A stretch of DNA of 24,772 nt from Pseudomonadota bacterium (GTDB lineage Bacteria > Pseudomonadota > Alphaproteobacteria > Sphingomonadales > Sphingomonadaceae). The notes under the pieces are model-generated. The model did no database searches and was not told the DNA's origin. It saw nothing but the letters and a program-made list of their open reading frames with translations. Shown here in pieces: positions 22,154-24,772 of the stretch. The translations under genes were made by a program, and so were the position numbers. The stretch's first letter is position 1, and each line of letters opens with the position of its first letter. The stretch spans positions 1-24,772 of the forward strand of contig JAFAEG010000005.1 of the NCBI GenBank assembly GCA_023424095.1. Direction: 5' to 3'.

Positions 22154-23706
22154 TTCGCGGTGGGCGCTCGCGGCACTGGCCGGAATCGCAGGGCCTGGAT
22201 GGCGGGCGGGTTGGTGGGGGCGAGCAGGACCTGCCCCTGCAATTGGCCGCGCTCGCATTCCCAGCTGAAGACGCCGTTCAGCGCGCCGTCGGGGGTGATC
22301 GCCGCGTCGGTGCGGCAGGCGCCCAGCTGGGCCTTCAGCTCCCGAAGCGTCGCCGCCCAGGTCTCGGGCGCGGCGTCGAGCAGGAAGTTCATCGCCAGCA
22401 TCGACCGCGCCGGCTCGATTGTGCCGGCGGCATAGACCTCGCCAGCGACGCGGTGGGCGCGGGCCAGGGCGTCGCTCACCGGGACGGCGCGGACCGGGAT
22501 CAACCCGGCGCGGTTCATCGCCACCGCGGCCTCCAGCACCTGCGCGCGCGGCGAAGTGTAGGTGCGGTTGGCAAAGCCGAAGATGCCCACCCCGCGCTCG
22601 GGGAAGAACATCATGTAGGAGCCATAGCCGGGATAGCCGCCGCTATGGGTGAGGTAATAGCCCAGCTCGCAATCCTGGGTGGCGATCAGCCCCATCGCAT
22701 AAGCGGTGGCGACCGGGCATGGCGGCTGCCCCTCCCCCCGCGACCGGGAGCCGAGGCGCGGATAGTTGAGGCCCTGCGCCATTTCCCGCACGGTCGAGCG
22801 CCGCACCGGGCCGGTCTCCGGCCCGTCGCGCGCCGGCCAGGCCGAGAGCAGGAAGGCGACCCATTTGGTGTAATCCTCGGCGCTGGTCTCGACGCCGCCC
22901 ATCGCCCCGAACTCGCCGTCGCGCATGGTCGGCTCCAGCTGCCACGCATTGTTGACCCAGCGATAGCCGATCGCCCGGCGCTCCTGCGGTGAAGCCATGA
23001 CGTCATAGCCGGTCGAGTTCATGCCGAGCGGGCGCATGATCTCCTCGGTGATGTAGCGCTGATAGGGTCGGCCCGAAGCGTTGGTGACGATCCGGCCGAG
23101 CAGGGCATAGCCGTAATTGCTATATTCCATGCTCAGCTGCGTGCCGCGGGTCATCGGCGGCTGGTTGGCGATGATCGCGGTGAATTCGGCCGGGCTCAGC
23201 ACCTGCTGCCGGTCGCCCCAGGGATCGTCAGTGACGAGCCCGCCGACATGGGCGAGCAGGTCGCGAATGCGGATGCGCTGGCTGTCGGCGGTGGGATAGC
23301 GCCAGCTCCGCATCTCCGGAATGTGCTGCTCGGCCAGATCGTCGAGCCGCAGCCGGCCGTCGTCGCGCAACTTAAGGATCGCCAGTGCGGTGAAGGCCTT
23401 GGACATCGACGCAATGCGGAACAATGTGCCCGGCGCGACCGGCGTGCCGCCTTCCGGCGCGGAAGCGCCATAGCCCCGGACGTGGACCAGCCGCCCATCC
23501 CGGACCACGCCCCAGACCACACCCGGCAACGGTGCCTCGCGCTGGAAGGTGGCGAAGCGCTCATCCGCCTCGCGCAACACCTGCTCCATCGTCGGCGCCG
23601 GCATCGCCTCCGGCGCCGCGGCCGGGGCGGGTTGCGCCGCTTGCGCCAATGCCGGGACGGGCATGGCGAACAGGGTGCCGATGAGCAGGGCCAGTCTGGT
23701 CTTCAT
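22150..23706 (-). CDS. Exported serine hydrolase, class C beta-lactamase-like
   Basis: A 518-residue periplasmic or secreted protein of the beta-lactamase/esterase/DD-peptidase fold (PF00144). Signal peptide at residues 1-21 (ending ALA|QAA), then a Pro/Ala linker. The catalytic motifs are S100-M-S-K103 (SxxK), Y195-S-N197 (YxN) and H354-S-G-G (the third, KTG-equivalent motif). An additional C-terminal domain of about 110 residues (405-518) carries two Cys that may pair. HSGG rather than KTG suggests an esterase or D-aminopeptidase-like enzyme more than a true beta-lactamase. The start is ATG at 23706, with AGGAG seven bases upstream. The stop overlaps the predicted vapBC -35 box, so read-through into vapBC-trmD-rplS is possible. 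Confidence 0.9.
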   Translation of the reverse strand: MKTRLALLIGTLFAMPVPALAQAAQPAPAAAPEAMPAPTMEQVLREADERFATFQREAPLPGVVWGVVRDGRLVHVRGYGASAPEGGTPVAPGTLFRIASMSKAFTALAILKLRDDGRLRLDDLAEQHIPEMRSWRYPTADSQRIRIRDLLAHVGGLVTDDPWGDRQQVLSPAEFTAIIANQPPMTRGTQLSMEYSNYGYALLGRIVTNASGRPYQRYITEEIMRPLGMNSTGYDVMASPQERRAIGYRWVNNAWQLEPTMRDGEFGAMGGVETSAEDYTKWVAFLLSAWPARDGPETGPVRRSTVREMAQGLNYPRLGSRSRGEGQPPCPVATAYAMGLIATQDCELGYYLTHSGGYPGYGSYMMFFPERGVGIFGFANRTYTSPRAQVLEAAVAMNRAGLIPVRAVPVSDALARAHRVAGEVYAAGTIEPARSMLAMNFLLDAAPETWAATLRELKAQLGACRTDAAITPDGALNGVFSWECERGQLQGQVLLAPTNPPAIQALRFRPVPRAPTAN

Positions 23707-23792
23707 GGGGCGTCTCCTAACCGCCCTGCCCGCTTGCCCGACAGGCGCGCGCTGTTCAAGGAACCCGGAGCCTTTCGGGGCGCTGTGCCGGG

Positions 23793-24740
23793 ATGAGCGA
23801 TTTCGATGTCGATTGCCTGATCGTCGGCGGTGGGCCGGCCGGGCTGACCGCGGCCATCTATCTCAGCCGCTTCCACCTCAAGCTGAAATTGATCGATGCG
23901 GGGAAGAGCCGGGCCGGCTGGATTCCCTGCACCCACAATCATGCCGGCTATCCCGACGGGATCAGCGGCAAGGAATTGCTTCGGCTGATGCGCGAGCAAG
24001 CGCAGAAATATGGCGCCTCGATCGAGACGGCGCGGGTGTCGCGGCTGGAAAAAGTGGACGGCGGCTTCGCGGCCGAATGGGGTTCGGGCCGCGCCCGCGC
24101 CCGCACCGTCTTGCTCGCCACCGGCGTCACCAACCGGCGCCCGCCGATGGACGAAGATCTGCACGACGATGCGCTCGCCCGCGGCCTGATCCGCTATTGC
24201 CCGATCTGCGACGGCTTCGAAGTGACGGACAAGCGCGTCGGCGTGATCGGCAGCGGCAGCAGCGGTGTCGCGGAGGCGGTGTTCCTGCGCGGTTTCACCG
24301 AGGACATCACCCTGATCGCGCCAGACATGGCGCACGACCTGGATGGCGAGGATCGCGAGAAACTGGCCGAATTCGGCATCGCGGCGGTGGACGGGCCCTG
24401 CAGCCAGGTGACGATCGAGGATGATTGCATCGTCATCACGACCCCGCACGGACGGCACGTCTTCGACAGTGTCTATCCAGCGCTCGGTTCCGACACCCAC
24501 ACCAAGCTGGCCGAGCAATTGGGCGCGAACATCGCGGGCGAAACCGCCTGCATCCGGGTGGACAGCCACCAGCGCACGTCGGTGCCCGGCCTCTATGCGG
24601 CCGGGGACGTGGTGCTTGGCCTCGACCAGATCAGCCATGCGATGGGCGAAGGCGGCGTCGCGGCAACGACGATCCGCAACGATCTGGCGAAGGAACGACC
24701 GATCCTGCGCGAGAAATTGCGCGGCAATTCGATCCGCTGA
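23793..24740 (+). CDS. Thioredoxin-reductase-like NAD(P)/FAD oxidoreductase
   Basis: A 315-residue flavoprotein of the low-molecular-weight thioredoxin reductase family. FAD-binding GGGPAG (12-17), the redox-active centre C136-PI-C139-DG (CATCDG in TrxB), the NAD(P)H motif GSGSSGVAEA (153-162), and the C-terminal FAD-contacting YAAGDVV. The CxxC pair indicates dithiol chemistry, but Pro-Ile instead of Ala-Thr, and the altered GWIPCTHNH stretch where TrxB has a Gly-rich loop, suggest a paralogue with a different partner than canonical TrxB. The start is ATG at 23793; there is no strong Shine-Dalgarno. It is divergent from the serine hydrolase over 86 bp and followed by a hairpin at the window edge. 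Confidence 0.88.
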   Translation: MSDFDVDCLIVGGGPAGLTAAIYLSRFHLKLKLIDAGKSRAGWIPCTHNHAGYPDGISGKELLRLMREQAQKYGASIETARVSRLEKVDGGFAAEWGSGRARARTVLLATGVTNRRPPMDEDLHDDALARGLIRYCPICDGFEVTDKRVGVIGSGSSGVAEAVFLRGFTEDITLIAPDMAHDLDGEDREKLAEFGIAAVDGPCSQVTIEDDCIVITTPHGRHVFDSVYPALGSDTHTKLAEQLGANIAGETACIRVDSHQRTSVPGLYAAGDVVLGLDQISHAMGEGGVAATTIRNDLAKERPILREKLRGNSIR

Positions 24741-24750
24741 TTCTACCGCT

Positions 24751-24768
24751 CCCCGGCGAAGGCCGGGG
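24751..24768. terminator. Hairpin after the flavoprotein gene, possible dispersed repeat
   Basis: CCCCGGC-GAAG-GCCGGGG forms a 7-bp stem with a tetraloop, 10 nt after the flavoprotein stop. It may serve as terminator, but no T-tract is seen before the window ends. The wording (CCCCGGCGAAGGCCGGGG followed by TCCA) is one I associate with a frequent intergenic repeat in sphingomonad genomes; this is recollection and not tested here. Confidence 0.45.
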
Positions 24769-24772
24769 TCCA

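Noticed and set aside
1..24772. CRISPR arrays, tRNA or rRNA genes, insertion sequences, prophage genes.
   Set aside because: No regularly spaced repeats, cloverleaf-like sequence, transposase motifs or terminal inverted repeats were seen on reading both strands.

Overview
The window looks like a chromosomal stretch from a yellow-to-red pigmented alphaproteobacterium, most likely a sphingomonad. The evidence is the high GC content, a complete crtZ-W / crtX-B-I-Y carotenoid cluster, a DUF6481 protein, a DUF2141 protein beside crtY, and the style of the housekeeping genes (asd, trmD, rplS). This assignment is read from protein sequence by eye; no database was searched. I see no prophage, transposase, CRISPR array, rRNA or tRNA.

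Layout. (1) 141-4259, + strand: a chaperone-usher pilus operon with a PapD-like chaperone, an outer-membrane usher and a secreted Cys-containing protein that is probably a tip or adhesin subunit. A small secreted pilin-like protein lies convergent to it (4280-4702, - strand). (2) 4781-5787, - strand: a DUF6481 protein and a spermidine-synthase-fold protein, translationally coupled. (3) 5932-11831: the carotenoid locus. crtZ-crtW run rightward and meet the leftward operon crtY-crtI-crtB-crtX tail to tail. Together they should take GGPP through phytoene, lycopene and beta-carotene to hydroxylated and ketolated xanthophylls (zeaxanthin, canthaxanthin, astaxanthin), then to glucosides. crtE (GGPP synthase) is not in the window. 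(4) 11870-13980: a DUF2141 protein divergent from crtY, an AI-2E family membrane protein and a small lipoprotein. (5) 14031-16822: nitronate monooxygenase coupled to an acyltransferase-3/SGNH O-acylase. (6) 16823-17018: a convergent intergenic region with unusual structure (a LexA-box-like site, a hairpin and 9-bp tandem repeats). (7) 17019-20342: asd, and divergently a membrane-anchored M28 peptidase. (8) 20339-23706, - strand: serine hydrolase, then vapB-vapC-trmD-rplS, in which a toxin-antitoxin pair sits directly upstream of, and overlaps, the essential trmD-rplS genes. (9) 23793-24740: a thioredoxin-reductase-like flavoprotein, followed by a hairpin at the window edge.

Gene packing is very tight. 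Five ATGA start/stop overlaps occur (crtZ/W, crtY/I, crtI/B, nitronate monooxygenase/acyltransferase, vapC/trmD), and three convergent pairs share their stop regions. The main points for a second look are the vapBC-trmD-rplS arrangement with its near-leaderless promoter, the 71-nt crtB/crtX overlap beginning at an A3G6 run, and the structured intergenic element at 16.84-16.98 kb. I did not find a clearly new defence or mobile system.
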